A stretch of 64,000 nt of DNA. Origin: Albula goreensis (taxonomy: Eukaryota > Chordata > Actinopteri > Albuliformes > Albulidae). The stretch is from the NCBI GenBank assembly GCA_022829145.1, contig CM040744.1, positions 7,909,001 through 7,973,000 of the forward strand, read 5' to 3'. This document shows positions 49,300 to 61,800 of the stretch, in pieces; the first letter of the stretch is position 1, and every line of letters starts with the position of its first letter. The notes below the pieces were generated by a model, which ran no database searches, had not been told where the DNA came from, and saw nothing but the letters and a program-made list of their open reading frames with translations. Both the position numbers and the translations under genes were made by a program.

Positions 49300-49960
49300 T
49301 GCTACCAAGGACAGCCAATGGTAACATTTGCTTTAAATATGAGTGAAAGATCTTAAATGGCTTTGTTGAATAGCTTTAAATAACCCTCCCATTAAGTGGC
49401 GGGGAAACAAAGCATTTAGTGGATCTTGGAACAGCACAATAGGAAAGCTGACAGCAAAGTAACAATACGCCTGCATTCTGTGCCCTGTGTTTTGATACTT
49501 GAAGTTGAGGTTTATGGTTTGTAGCTTTCACTGATGGGATTTGTGCATTCATCAGCAGATCTGATAAATCATAAAATAACCTGCAGACAAAGGTATGTTT
49601 TTATAGCTCTGGATGATAAGCATAGTGTTTTAAATTCACTGGAGAGATCTGCAGATGTCTATCTTTTACTGCTTCATTTCAGTACAGTGCAACTGCTCTG
49701 CAGCTAATATATCCATACGGAGCACTGCCCTTATTCAACCATATGAGGCCAGTGAGTTAATAAATTAAATTAATAGCACATTTTCCAGAATATGCCGTTT
49801 AGCAGCTGCAATAAAGAATAAAATCTATGGGGACCTGAGTCCCCCCCTCTCCACCCATCCTGTCAATATGAAGGCTCCAGTCCGCACTGCTATGAACAGA
49901 TACCCAATTATTATACTTATTAAATCTACATTTTTCCTCTCCATGACCTTTGACTGTATG
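49300..49960. promoter_or_regulatory. Candidate conserved regulatory element
   Basis: Includes TTTGCTTTAAATATGAG, GAATAGCTTTAAATAACCC, CCCATTAAGTGGCGGGG and GCAGCTAATATATCC words, with GAGTTAATAAATTAAATTAATAG at 49754-49776. It is long, free of repeats and free of coding motifs. Inference only. Confidence 0.35.
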
Positions 49961-50500
49961 AACTCTCCCCTATTTTGTCTTATTTTCTCAATTATGCTGA
50001 ATGGCTAGTTGTGTCTCTTTGGCAACTATGTCATTCATACTCAAACCTGTACACCAGGAAGTGGTGCAACTGGAGAAGTGCACTTCAGTAATGCCTTTTC
50101 CTGCAAGCCAGTGACTATTACATCACTAATGCCCATTGGTGGAGAGGCAAACCTCTCACCAATGACGACTGGTAACCTGGGGGTGACTGGTGGGTAACTG
50201 AGAAGAATTAAGGCAGCAGCAGCCCAAGGACCTCCAGTCAGGTCCATTGTGTCTCACTGGTTTTAAACTGCAGTCACAGTTAGCTGACGACATGGCTGGA
50301 GTTGTGACTTTGGGACCCGAATGTCACCAACTTATGACTTTCTGAATTTGTTTTAATCATAAAGTGTTTTAGGCTATATTCATTCAGTTCAAATAACACA
50401 ATATTTACTTGAAGGGAGGCAAGGATGGTAGACGGTTGTATTTTATTCTCCTTTGATGTTTGCTTTAAGCGCTCTGTGACAATCCTATTTTTAAGTGCAG
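49961..50500. other. Spacer with mixed composition
   Basis: Frames at 50009-50197 (plus) and 50041-50247 (minus) overlap and have no motif. Nothing else was recognised. Confidence 0.35.
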
Positions 50501-50950
50501 CATATTAAATAACTTTTGATGCTGACTGATTGATTGAAAGGGGATCACTTTATTTGCAACAGCGGGGTGAGAAAATAATTACTTTGCGACACAACTCCAG
50601 GAGCCTTTCTGCTATATGCTGTCACAGCACTGGTGCTAAGGTCATTTGATAGGAGCCGGAGTGTGACTGTAGTGGTCTGAGCGGGACAGGGACAGGGTGG
50701 AATGTGACACTGCAGGGTTCTGCTGTTTTGGGACATGCAGTGCTCAGACAGATAATCTCTTGGTTTCAGACACACTGTGAGCCGCATCCTCACCCCTCCG
50801 CTAATCTCAATGCTCTCCAACAGAAACGCGAGATGCTTCACCAAGAAACACAGAAGATACTGCGAGCTAGAGATAGGCAATCAACCACCTCATGTTGTCT
50901 TCTTCCTGATGCAGGTCTAAGTCAACTAATATGGTGGGACTGACAGGTCT
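50501..50950. promoter_or_regulatory. Candidate conserved regulatory element
   Basis: Even composition with TGATTGATTGAAAGG, GAAAATAATTACTTTG and CTCCGCTAATCTC words. The 111-codon minus-strand frame and 79-codon plus-strand frame overlap and match no family. Confidence 0.35.
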
Positions 50951-51506
50951 GAACGATTAAAAAAATATCTATTTTAATAGTTTTTTTTTTTTTTTGCGTT
51001 CCTATTATAATATTCCCCTGTGTATATAATAGTGTATGTCCTTGTCCTTCAGTTGTGATTGTGTATTATATGCTGTTGATTTAGAAAGGACACTGGTATA
51101 GGACAAGTTTGTTTACTTCACTTTAGCTTAGCACACAGGAAAAGTACGTGAAAGGCTCAAATGAAGACAAAGACACATCTTACCAGTGAGGTCCGATAGT
51201 GTGAGGCAAGGACATTTTGTAGCAGCAAACTTTTAGTGTACATTTTCTCTCTCTCCACTGGCTTTTTCATACTGCTTCAAATCAACTTGTCTCTCTGGGC
51301 TATGTTTTTTTTTATTATTGCATTACATCTGTTTCATCGCTGAGAATGGGAACCCTTTCATTTTCAGTACGTTTCCTACTGAGAAATGGCAACATAATTA
51401 CGTGGAAATAACTACTAATTTCCTGTTATCAAATTCATGACAAATACACTTTATAGGGCTCAGGGGAAGCAGGCAACAGTTATACATACATATTTGGCTC
51501 CAAAAG
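50951..51506. other. AT-rich spacer
   Basis: A T run lies at about 50983-50996 and another at 51307-51314. No feature is supported. Confidence 0.45.
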
Positions 51507-51625
51507 TGTACCTTAGGTGGGTTTGACCCCCAGGTAGGGCTGTTGTACCCTTAAATAATTGGATAGTGTATAAAAATGTAAACTGTGCATGTCACTCTGG
51601 ATAAGAGTGCCTATTAAATTCCCAC
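51507..51625 (+). mobile_element. tRNA-derived SINE fragment (fish type)
   Basis: GTGGGTTTGACCCCCAGG (about 51517) is a diverged B box. It is followed by GTTGTACCCTTAA, TATAAAAATGTAAACTGTG and the diagnostic tail CACTCTGGATAAGAGTGCC (51594-51612). The head with the A box and part of the body are missing. The closest relative in this window is the fuller copy at 63101-63318. Confidence 0.8.
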
Positions 51626-53343
51626 ATTTAATATTTCACTGCAGTTGAGCATCTGAAATAAAAGTCTGAGTCACGGCTCATATTATTCTTTTTACAGATA
51701 TTTTTCTCAATTTTTATCATTTTTTACAGGTTCCTAAATGCCGACAGAGGGGCAATGAAAGCAAATGTTTGCTACTGAAATCAGAATCAGGGAACAAGTC
51801 ACCGAATCCTGGACTGCTGGTTCCAGTCCCCACACTGATAATTTTAGTTAATGATCTCTGAGCTGGAAGCCAATGAACTTTATCAAGCAGGAAGGTTCAT
51901 GTTACCTAATAGCAGATTTGTTAGTTAGCTTCTTAAACAGAAATCTGTGCAATCTTGCAGCCTGCAGCTTGTTAAAGCAATGCTGTTAGCTGGCTAACTA
52001 GCTTACTAACGTCAACAAGCCTATTCAACTTCATGAATATAAAATCAAGTCGCAAACATCAAGTCAGATATCTTACCAAATGCTCATATTTTCCCATTGC
52101 TTTTGGCCAGCCTCAACCAGTGAGTATATGTCCTCTGTCCTTCAAAGTAATAATAAACACTAGTACCTTACCTAGCCTTTCCACATTAGCACAAATAGCA
52201 CTACTGTTTTCACCCATAAACAGCCTTTAGCCATCAGCTTGAAAGCAAAGTGCCAAATGACGCACATTACACACAGCACTGGTGATTTTCACAGTCACCA
52301 AGTGCTGAAAAATAGAACTTTACACTATATATAGAGAGATAAATAACAAAGCTTTTTATTTAGAATGGAGAAATTATTTGAACTGACTGAAACTATTAGC
52401 AAACACATGCTTTTCTGCTCTGCTTCTCTTTTATGCTGTTCTTGTTGGTGTTGAGGTAACTTCACTGTAGGTTATTAGCGTAACAATGTTTATTTACAGC
52501 ATGCAAATGTTCTGGCATATGGGTGTGTTTAGGGAAAGGAAGGGAGGAGGAAGAGATAAATATATGTTATTCATGCCCCCTTAGCAAAGAGCTGGAGTAA
52601 ATGGTAAATGCTTGTACTTGAGATCAATCACATTTAATTTGTCCTTATAACTATTGTTGGTGTGCGGTCAGAATGACTGTGTTTTGTTTGTCACTGAGAC
52701 ATAAAATGTGTTGAAATTAGATAGATTATCATATGTTCGTTGAATTGTTGTCCTTAGTAATAGAGTACCCTTGCCTATATGCTCTAGCTAAGCAGGATTA
52801 TTAAGATTACATAAAAAAATTTGGTGACCAGGAAAAATTGTACTGACTAGGCAGTTATGCATTAACTTATTTACAGACAAGAGTTTGTGTAAAGTGTTAA
52901 GACGTACTGGGTATTATAATTATATTACACAATAATATGTGGCTCTACTTAAGACATGCTGTACAAAAAAGACGAAGCCATTATATTGTTATAAGAGCTT
53001 GCAGTGCAACAACTGTCAATAAAATTACTAAGCACAGTTATCAGTGATTGCCTGTCCACATTGCACACAGCTGGCTATCAGGTAATGCTATTGATTGCTT
53101 GGCTGGGCCAGCTTCCTGGCTGTTACTGATGAGGAATGGCTAGTCTATCCGCATGCACCTGGCTGCAATAACATTATCCAAAATTCAGTGTGACTGTGTT
53201 ACCAGAGCCTTATAAAGGGCAAGACACTTTTTTGTCAGAAGAACACTGTGAAACAGGGGCACATTTTGAAGTTCAATGTCTTTATTAAATATTGATTTTC
53301 TCTAAGATGTTTGCAAAAAGGAAATTAAAATAGTAAATTATTG
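51626..53343. other. AT-rich spacer
   Basis: No gene was recognised. Words such as TTAGCTGGCTAACTAGC near 51987 are locally repetitive. A short TA run lies near 52325. Confidence 0.4.
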
Positions 53344-53362
53344 TTTTTTTTTTTTTTTTTTT
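53344..53362. repeat. Poly(T) run, about 19 bases
   Basis: Homopolymer followed by a GGTGGTGGGGGG stretch. No mobile-element body was recognised beside it. Confidence 0.8.
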
Positions 53363-53885
53363 GGTGGTGGGGGGATTCATGAGAGATGTGGGAATAGTAT
53401 TTACTAACATACATTAATTCCTTTCTCCACTACCCAGAGCCATCTAAACTCACACTCAAAGAGCACCTTCAGATTTCATTGCTATCACCCAAGAGAGTGT
53501 TTCAATGGCACAAGTGGATAGTGTCAGAAGCTGATTTATCAATGCTAATGGTATTTCATTAAAGACTGCTGCTCGCAAACACCCTTAGGATTCCTCTGGT
53601 CAAAGAAAGAGAAATATTTTCGTAGATACAAAAAAGGAAACAATCTCAGTCATCTTTAGCTGGTAGAGAAGGTGGTATTTACTGGGTGTTGTTTATAAGA
53701 GCTCAACACTTTTTTCAGACTGGAACGACTTATCTAAACAAAGAGTTTGATATCATCCTTAAAGATAAAATTTAGAGTGCCAAACAAATAGAAATACACA
53801 ATATTATAGAACAATGCATTCTACACAAGAGTAGTTGACACACACAAAGATTCACATATATTGTAACACAGAAATACACCTACAC

Positions 53886-53887
<2 letters not shown>
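53363..53887. other. AT-rich spacer
   Basis: I see no feature here. Confidence 0.45.

Positions 53888-53928
<41 letters not shown>
53888..53928. repeat. (AC)n microsatellite
   Basis: About twenty perfect AC units. Confidence 0.95.
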
Positions 53929-53929
<1 letters not shown>

Positions 53930-54188
53930 TCTAGGGGATGATCATTTTATGACCTCTGAGACTTGCCCTCCCAATTCAAGTTTTGCTGTTCACAGTTAAT
54001 GGAATTCATAGCAAGTACAATTTGTTACATTTCATCATAGCATACCCACGCTCAGATTTCAGCCAGACATGTGAATTAATGTAAGATATGATCAGGTGCT
54101 AGTTATAGTTAAGGCCATCTTGTTATTGAGGTCAACTTGTTATCCTCATTATTGAGGAAATATTTCGTTAACTTGTCAGGAATATCCT

Positions 54189-54470
54189 GTTCAAATTTAG
54201 TTTTTATAAATCAGGGGAGAAAATATTTATCCACAAAATGACAATTCAACCACCAGAGCAGGAAATATTTCATTTGTCCACAAATCCAAAATCAGTATAA
54301 TGCAGAGGTTCAATCCAGGAAACAACAAATGCTAATCAGGCAGGCTGTGTAACTGTTTAAATGTAGTTTTTATAAAGTGCACAGGGGAGAAAAATATTTA
54401 TCCACAAAATAAAAACACAATTCAATTGTTGAAAAGAATCAGTTACTGAGTCATTAAATCCTTATCAGTA
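54189..54470 (+). repeat. Diverged tandem duplication, about 166-bp period
   Basis: Unit one starts at 54189 (GTTCAAATTTAGTTTTTATAA, then GGGGAGAAAATATTTATCCA). Unit two starts at 54355 (GTTTAAATGTAGTTTTTATAA, then GGGGAGAAAAATATTTATCC). Weaker similarity follows to the TCAGTA words at 54292 and 54465. Within unit one, GGAAATATTTCATTTGTCCACAAA at 54261 echoes the shared core, hinting at an older third copy. No known family. Confidence 0.75.
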
Positions 54471-55335
54471 AAGCAAGTGTGTGAGTTTAATTATAAGTAA
54501 TGAGATTTGAGTGGGGCCATGGGTGTAGGGGAGCCTGTGTGTATGTTCTAGCTAAGTGACTGTGGCACCCCAAGCACAAGGTAATTTTCTCCCTCAATTA
54601 AGGCAAGCCTCTCAGTTCTCAACAGTATCCTCTTTCTGCACAGCTGAAAAACAAAGTACTCCCTCACCTGGAACAGAGCTGAACAAGTATATTCAGTTTG
54701 AGAGCAGTGAAGCAATTCCTGAATCACACTGTTTATGATCATGTGACCCATCACTGCAAAATATTTGAATACTGACAGCTTGTATTTTTGGATTATTGGC
54801 ACTGTTAATATGAAAAAAAAACAAATAGAGGTATGCAAAATAAACAACACAGAAAATGAGATGTATTCAATGCTCATATATATTGAAATGTCAGTTCCTT
54901 TATTAAAAATTATTCTTAATGATTCTATTTCATAATACACTTTATCTGAGAAAAGAAAGGTGTTCAAATCATTTCCATCTCTATAGCTTCTATTGAATAA
55001 AATCACAGTTAAATCTACTAAATACTTCTAATCATGGTTTTTTGCGCTCACTCTAAAGGAAACAGTGTGGTCTATTGTGATGTTCTTATTCACTTGGTTA
55101 AGAAGTGAAAAAACTCAGAAATCGTTATTAGCCTTTTCAAATGAAGTATCATGTACTGGAAATGCATAAAACAGCCAATATGCCAATTTACACTATCAGG
55201 GTAAGAGTAAAAATGTTTAAAAATGAGAAATAGTATTAACCCCCAGCAATTGGGGGAAAATGTGTCTTGTCCCTATGCACAGTGAGGAGGAGGATGAAGA
55301 GGGCAAAAAAGAACCCAAGTTGCATCTTAGGGTCA
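54471..55335. other. AT-rich spacer
   Basis: The 152-codon minus-strand frame at 54548-55006 is hydrophobic and AT-driven, with no family motif. Called chance. Nothing else is supported. Confidence 0.4.
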
Positions 55336-55339
55336 CAAA

Positions 55340-55980
55340 ATATCCAGAATAATTAGACACCATAACCATGCCAATAGGCTATTTGGGAGGGTTTTCAGAA
55401 GACAATCCCTTACTGAGCACAAAAATCAAACTGAAGCACCTTAAGACTTCCAAATGTTATGGTGGCCTATTAGTAATAATATGTGTGGTTTCAGAAGATG
55501 GATGCAGAAAAATAAAAAGTCTCATACCTACTGTGAAATATGTCGGTGGATCATTGATGTTATGGGGCTGTTTTGCTGTCAGTAGTCTTGGGGCCCTTGT
55601 AAAAATCAATGGCATCAGGCCGAAGTACCAGGACGTTTTGGACAGAAACATAGCTGCCCCTGCCAGGAGGCTGAGACTTGGCCAAAGGTGTACCCTCCAG
55701 CATGACAGGACCTCAAACGCACCACAAAACCAAATCAGGAAATGGTCGACTCAAAACAAAATCAATTCATTGTACAGGCTGTCTCAGTCTCCAGACACAA
55801 ACTCAATAATAAACATGTGATCTAAATTGAAGAAAGCAGTCCATAAGAGAAGACCTATAGATCTAGAAAGGTTTTACACGGAGCAATGGGCCAAAAGCAG
55901 GAGCGTAACACTGACCAATTTGGCTTCAAGTGTATGCTTTTCAAAAATAGAACCGTTCTGCAGCCAAAGCTATTAACAGT
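55340..55980 (+). pseudogene. Decayed Tc1-like transposase (mariner/Tc1 superfamily)
   Basis: The frame 55368-55820 reads IPTVKYVGGSLMLWGCFA at residues 53-70, the conserved Tc1 'PTVK.GGGS.M.WGCF' block. KINGI...KYQDVL, ARRLRLGQR and LSQSPD follow, all typical Tc1 positions. The second catalytic Asp appears retained at residue 113 (QHD). The third catalytic acidic position is lost (usual 'NPIENLW' reads NSIINM then stop). After a frame change similarity resumes at about 55830 (KKAVHKRRP, then ERFYTEQWAK) and fades by 55975. The N-terminal DNA-binding part, first catalytic Asp and terminal inverted repeats were not found. A dead fragment. Confidence 0.9.
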
Positions 55981-56089
55981 GAACACGGGGATGGTGCAAT
56001 TAGTGTACAGATGAGTATTCAGATGAGGGTGACAGTGACGATTCCATTCCCTCATCATGATAACTGAAGCGCATAGCAGTAAATCCCAT

Positions 56090-56560
56090 TTATGAATCGT
56101 AAAGATATCTGCTGAGGACGGCCGGGTCCTTTCCGTCCAAGGGAGACAGATGGCGTGTCTTTTTCAGCTCAACCTGCAGTGTCTTTTATGTTTGCTTTAT
56201 TGATTTCTTAATGGAGTAATTGATAGGGGGAATGAGAACGAAGCAAATCGCCTCCGCATGCTTCTGTCGTTCTTCATTTCCCCCTCTCTCGCTCTCCCGT
56301 TCTATCTCTCTTCGCTCCATCTATTGAAAAGTGTCGCCCAGACGCGTCTTATTGTTCAGTTCAACGCCATTAAACCCCCAAGGCCTATGAAAGGCACGGG
56401 AGGATGAAATGGACTTGGTAGGTTAATCGACGAGAGACGCCACAGCATTGTCCCAGTGAATAACCGTCCCCCTGACTTTCTCTAACTCGGTGAAATGTCT
56501 GAATTAGCGTGAGCCGAGTTCACTGCCGGCACTTTTCCAACACTTGTAGAAAGGAAAATA
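56090..56560. promoter_or_regulatory. Candidate conserved regulatory element
   Basis: About 470 bp with many retained CpGs and words such as CTTAATGGAGTAATTGATAGG (56208-56228), AACGCCATTAAACCCC and GGTTAATCGACG. No coding or repeat-family signature. One of the stronger candidates, called from composition. Confidence 0.4.
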
Positions 56561-59529
56561 GAAATCTCACAATGGAACAAGGGCTGGATGACTTTCAGTG
56601 CAGAGAATGAGACATGTTGCAGAAAAATGTTTATATTATCCATGCCTGGGTGATAAGGTCAGAGGCAGCTATTTATTTTTATTCAAATCTGGTGTCAGGA
56701 TACATTCTTTGTGATTCTCTGCAGCAGAAAGGTCAGATGTAGTGAACAACATTAAAACTGGATGGCAGACATTCATCGCAGCAGGGGCAGAGGAGAGAAA
56801 GGTCATCATCTCTTGTTTTTCCTCAGGTTGTAATGCACAAATTTGACATGGTATTGAGAGCAGTTACTTAATGTAAGTGGAAGACATGTAGTATTTCTCT
56901 TTCACTGGTGTGGTGTGTAGGTGTATGAGAGTGTCTGTGTTACAACTTTAGGTTACAACTGTAAAGATAACCTGAGACAGCCACACATTTTCAAAATAAA
57001 TCAATAAATATATATATTTTTTTAATTTACATTCTGTCATTAAACTGAACGTGAAACATGAATCTGCTATTGTTAAACAAAAAGTTAGCTGTAAGTCCTG
57101 CTTCCACAGGACTATGAGCTATCTTCATTTGAAGGTATTGGGTCAGATGTCACACAAAATGCTTTCCAGTGACCTAACGAAAGTAGCAGTAAGTCAAAAG
57201 AAAACACCACTCCGTAGCTTGCTAACAAACTAAGGCAAGACAAGAGTCACCATAATCAAATAGCCTCATAGCAATTAAAGCCGAAACAAGGGAGAAAATT
57301 TGTGTTGAGTTCACACATTAGAGGAAACTTTAGGAAATGTTACTGTTCATGCTAGTTTTTATCCTTATCCTCAGAAGAACTTATGAGTAGCTACATACTT
57401 ACCTTAGCAAGACAACTAATTATAACATCTTAGATGCAGCTTTCTCGTTAAAAAAAGGAAGTGTAAAAAGGCGCTAAAAGACAAAACCAGCTGAGAGGAA
57501 AACTGAAGGGATGGGAAATTAAACATGGAAGATTGTACCTTTTGTTTGGTATTTGGCATCATTAAATAGCCAAAGGTTCCTTGTAGCAAACTACCCTTAG
57601 CTGCTTCCAGCCCCAGCTTTTCATTTGTGTTAGGAGTTTCCTGTTTGTGTGAATCACTTTGTAAATCACTTTGTTCAAAATCCTGTGCTATACAGCTTGT
57701 GATCTCAACATACTCAACCCAAAAATGATCTCACCTCAACAAACCACCATTAATACCACAGTTTAAAATGTATTCATTCTATTAAATGATATGGGTTTGA
57801 TATTTCTTCACTGATTGTTGTTTTCAGTTAAATAAGAGAACAAGGTAAGTGGTTCTTAACATATAGAAACTGTATATTCCCTGCCTGCATTGACCCACAG
57901 AGAACAACGAACTGATTACCTTGACTGTAGATTCCCTTACCTTGGCTACGTTCCAGACACCAACTTCATAGTATTCACCTGTCATTTAGGCTAATCTTGG
58001 GGCATATCATGTACAGTGTTGAAACTGGGGTGTTAATACAATATAAGAGCCTTGAGTGAAAGGAGATGGAGTGCATTGAAGATAAAACGCAGTGGTAAGA
58101 AAACTACTTTCAATGTGATTGACATGCAGAATTTTTTTGAATGTAGACTCTATTTAGAGCTGGGCCTTTAGCATGATACCAGATACAGCTTTAGACTGGG
58201 TGGGTTTGGTGTCCATATCACTATAATCCTTTGAATGTTTCGGCACTAGGCCTCATTTTCTATTGAAAACATTGGGCACTTGAAGTGGCTGACTGCATGA
58301 TGCCCGTAGCAAACAAGAATGGATGGAGGAAAGCCAAAACCTTTGGAAAGAAGAAGCCTGAAGCATGTGAGAACAGAAGAAATTATTCAGAAATGTACGA
58401 AGGATGGAGGATGTCCTTATATGGACTCTGTATGAGTGGGATGCAGCAGTTTTATACTTGACCATGTCCTTGATGTAATTCAGTATATTCCCAATATATA
58501 AATCTCTAACATGTAATGTGTGCTAGTTTTGCCCATGATGAGGTCATCTGCTATAGAAATGACAAATAAAGCAATAAAGCAATTTCATATCTTTTCTATA
58601 TCTGTCTATTGAAAGCAGTGTTTATTATGGCATCCAATATGCTTACGCTGCCACACTGCCATAAGGATCTGTTTTGGTATGATAATATCATGAGCATCTG
58701 CAACATTAAAAGCTTGCAACATTAAAAAACTATATCTAATGTGGTATGCAGTGATAGTGCTGTCAGAATAGGAGGGAAAATTAAATGGTTACAGGGATGA
58801 TAAAAATTTGAGGAAGTACCCCCTGGCTACGTCAGATATTCTAACATCAGCAATGCAGAATAATATGTTCAAACAGAATGCTGCCGTTTTGCGTTTGCAT
58901 TCTTTAAAAAAATCTATATATACACCCTTACTCAGATTTCACACTCTGAAGTCTCCTGAGTTGAAATACGGCTCATGTAGAACTGTTGTGTACTATACCT
59001 GAAAAGACATCTTGTACCTCAAATTATTGACCTGGACAATTCCATTGTGCAAAGCAGGGAGCCTGTTTTGATCTTGCTCTAAAACTGAATCATGTCCAAC
59101 AATAAAAAACCCAGAGCCTCACTGGACCAGAGCGCAAAACTGAAATGGGTGTTGAAGCAGGAGTTGAGGAAGAAAGAGAGGGGAGAAGGGAGAGACAGAT
59201 TTAGGTCAGGCTCATGATCCGTACCACACAAAATGCTGAGTGCCTCTCTTCAGGAAATGTTGCGCTCCTGTGAAGCCCCGCTGACTCTCCTCTTGATTTG
59301 TGTTACATCGATCAAAAACAAAAACAGGCAGAACATTAAAGGATACTTAGCGATCTTCATTTTTACTGAAGAAAAAAATAGAAACGAAAAAGAAAATGGT
59401 CATGTTTTTTCCCAGAAAAAAACTTAACATGCAGGGGTATATCTTAAGATGCTTTGAGAACCAAGAAAAAAGTACTACTCCTTGGGAGTCATATGTTTAA
59501 AGAAAAAAAAAAAACTATAAAAGCCAGAT
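56561..59529. other. AT-rich spacer
   Basis: Short frames only. A TATATATATT run lies near 57008. About 58510-58590 and 59100-59290 have somewhat more even composition and might be weak elements. No gene, RNA or mobile-element family was recognised. Confidence 0.4.
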
Positions 59530-59900
59530 TTTTGGAGGGGACAGAGTGAATCTTTCAAATAATGAGTAATATAAATTACCAGAGACAATGCCATTATGTC
59601 ATCTTCAAAATATTGAGATAATATGTCCGCACATATTGTTTCTGCGGCTGAAGAAACTCCAGCAGCTCATAAAGTGAAGCAATAAACTGTGAGATTTAAA
59701 CATGCTGGTCTGTACAAGAAAACAAATGCGATGCAAGTAAAAGACTCCTGATGTATTTCAATGCAGACTTCATTTAGGCCCTATTTATATTCAGCATCGC
59801 AAGGAGATGAAGGGTACAGTAGGGGAACGAGGGAGTCCTTCATCACTGGGAGTGTCAGCTTTGGGGCAGTGTTGATAGGTAGTGCTTATGGCTCTTATAC
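59530..59900. promoter_or_regulatory. Candidate conserved regulatory element
   Basis: Contains AATAATGAGTAATATAAATTACC, a GCAGCTCATAAAGTG word and an evenly composed 59790-59890 stretch. Short overlapping frames on both strands have no motif. Confidence 0.3.
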
Positions 59901-60099
59901 TGAGGAAAACAAAATCAATGCAACGCAAAAATATGCTGGATTTGCAGCTACTTAACTCATTAAAATTTAGATGCCGCACACTCAAAACAATACCAAAAAC
60001 ATGTCATTTGCATAATATGAATGCACATGGAAAAGTAAGTAATGATTTCAAAAATCACATTACTGTTTTCAAAACTTTGGACAAAGCCATCAAAGTTTT
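59901..60099. other. AT-rich spacer between candidate elements
   Basis: I see no feature here. Confidence 0.4.
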
Positions 60100-60860
60100 A
60101 TGAATTCCTCCCATGAAGTGAGTTTAGTTCGAGGTGCTGGTACAAGTGACACTTCTCCCATGGCAATTCATCTAAAACAAAACAGCATTACATAAGCCAT
60201 TTACCACCGAGCTACCGTGATGGATGACATTGCCCCGGAGCCAGGCTGTGACCGAACGCAACGCCTTCGCTAAAAATGTCATGCGTGAGATGGACGTCGC
60301 AGCCCCATTTATTCTTAAATTAAAACCCATTTTTGAAAAGAGAACGTGTGCGCATTGTCGTTTTTCCACGATACTGGCGGACTAAAATGAGTTGCGAAAC
60401 ATAGATGATATCCACAACACAAAAAAACGGTTTTTCATTTGGACATGCGTGATTGTCAGGCTTTGATTAGCTGTCGGGAGCTTAGCACGGTTAGGTTGGC
60501 AGATAAAATTTAACTGGCCCTGACAGATGATTTATGGCTGCAATTTTACCCAGCTGTCACAAGCCTTTATTTGGGGGGACAGGATCTGCGGGGCTGAAGG
60601 CAGCTGGTAAACACATCTGATGCGAACAGAAGCGCATTCCTTAAACAAATCGAGCAGTGGACTGACAGGATGCCTGCTACTGTATGCATTTCACTGTTTG
60701 GGAAAATTAAGGGAGTCAAAAAAGGATCAAAGCAGGTGATTTTTACTTCTGTCTCCTGATGCAGTCAAAGAGCTTATGGCTCTGATGCACTCTGAAGTTG
60801 CAGTAATTTAACTGCAGAGCTGCACACCTCTGGCTTTTGTTTGCCTGTTCAAAACTGGGA
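60100..60860. promoter_or_regulatory. Long candidate conserved regulatory element
   Basis: Retained CpGs at 60215-60380, then GGCTTTGATTAGCTG (about 60461), GCAGATAAAATTTAAC, TGACAGATGATTTATGGCTGC (TALE-homeodomain-like TGACAG plus ATTTATGG, 60518-60538) and CAGCTGTCA (TALE/E-box-like, 60552). No repeat or coding signature. By eye one of the best enhancer-like stretches here. Confidence 0.4.
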
Positions 60861-61499
60861 CGATGTTCTGCTTAACTGAAATGTGCAACACATTGTCATA
60901 GTATCCAAGGAATGACCCACAATAACAAGACTAGCATTAGATCTCTATAAAAAAAAATCTGTCACTCCAAATCAGAGTGTCTGTGCACACATAGCTACTA
61001 CAAATGGAAAAAAAGTCCAAGAATATTCTAGAAAGTGGTATCAGGTATGTGTTACAAAATGAAGCATTTTGATGTTGAAGCAGTTTTTATTTGAAAAATA
61101 AGCATTGAATGTATCATCAAGTTGCACAGCTGTGTACTGAAGGCATTAACGATTCAAGCATGGAGAATGTTTACTATTTATTAATCACAGGATTGACTGT
61201 CTCTACATGGGGTTTATAATTAAGAATCCGTTAGAGTTATGACAGATAGCGAGTCGATAATTTGATATTTTTAAATGATCTTTCATAAATGTTCCATAAT
61301 CATGTATTGACAGTACACACATTTGTTCTGACTTTTTCTATTCTGTGTTCTTGAAATGTCTTATGTTTTAAGACCATCTTCTTCTTCTGAGTACCTGCAT
61401 ACTCTAAGATATTAGTGAAAACATTCTTTTTGATCCTATAAAATGTAACTAATGCATTTTATATTTCGACAAAGGATCTCTTTGATTCATAGAATATCA
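60861..61499. other. AT-rich spacer
   Basis: I see no feature here. Confidence 0.45.
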
Positions 61500-61800
61500 T
61501 ATAATTATCTGCCTAGTAAACTTGTGATGGGCCAAGTCATGGTTCCTTCATGCATTCGCTGTGAAAGCTTTGTAGAAGAGCTGTCCCATTTGCTGAATGT
61601 GATCATAACCACATGCAAATGGCTGCCTTCGTTCTGGAGATTACACCCATTGAACTTGAAGAAAATGTCTTTCATTAGCAAGCTTGACTTCTTTTATGAA
61701 ACCACCTCTGGTGGGCTGGGTGCCGCCTGATTTTCAGTTGAAGTCCGGTTATCTGATTCCCTTGATATTTCAGTTTTGTAGAAGTCTAAGGTAAGATTAC
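61500..61800. promoter_or_regulatory. Candidate regulatory element
   Basis: Even composition with an octamer-like ACATGCAAATGG (61611-61622). The plus-strand frame 61452-61730 has no motif. Called from composition. Confidence 0.3.

Noticed and set aside
54548-55006. 152-codon minus-strand frame with hydrophobic stretches
   Set aside because: Ile/Phe/Leu-rich composition follows from AT-rich DNA. No splice context or family motif.
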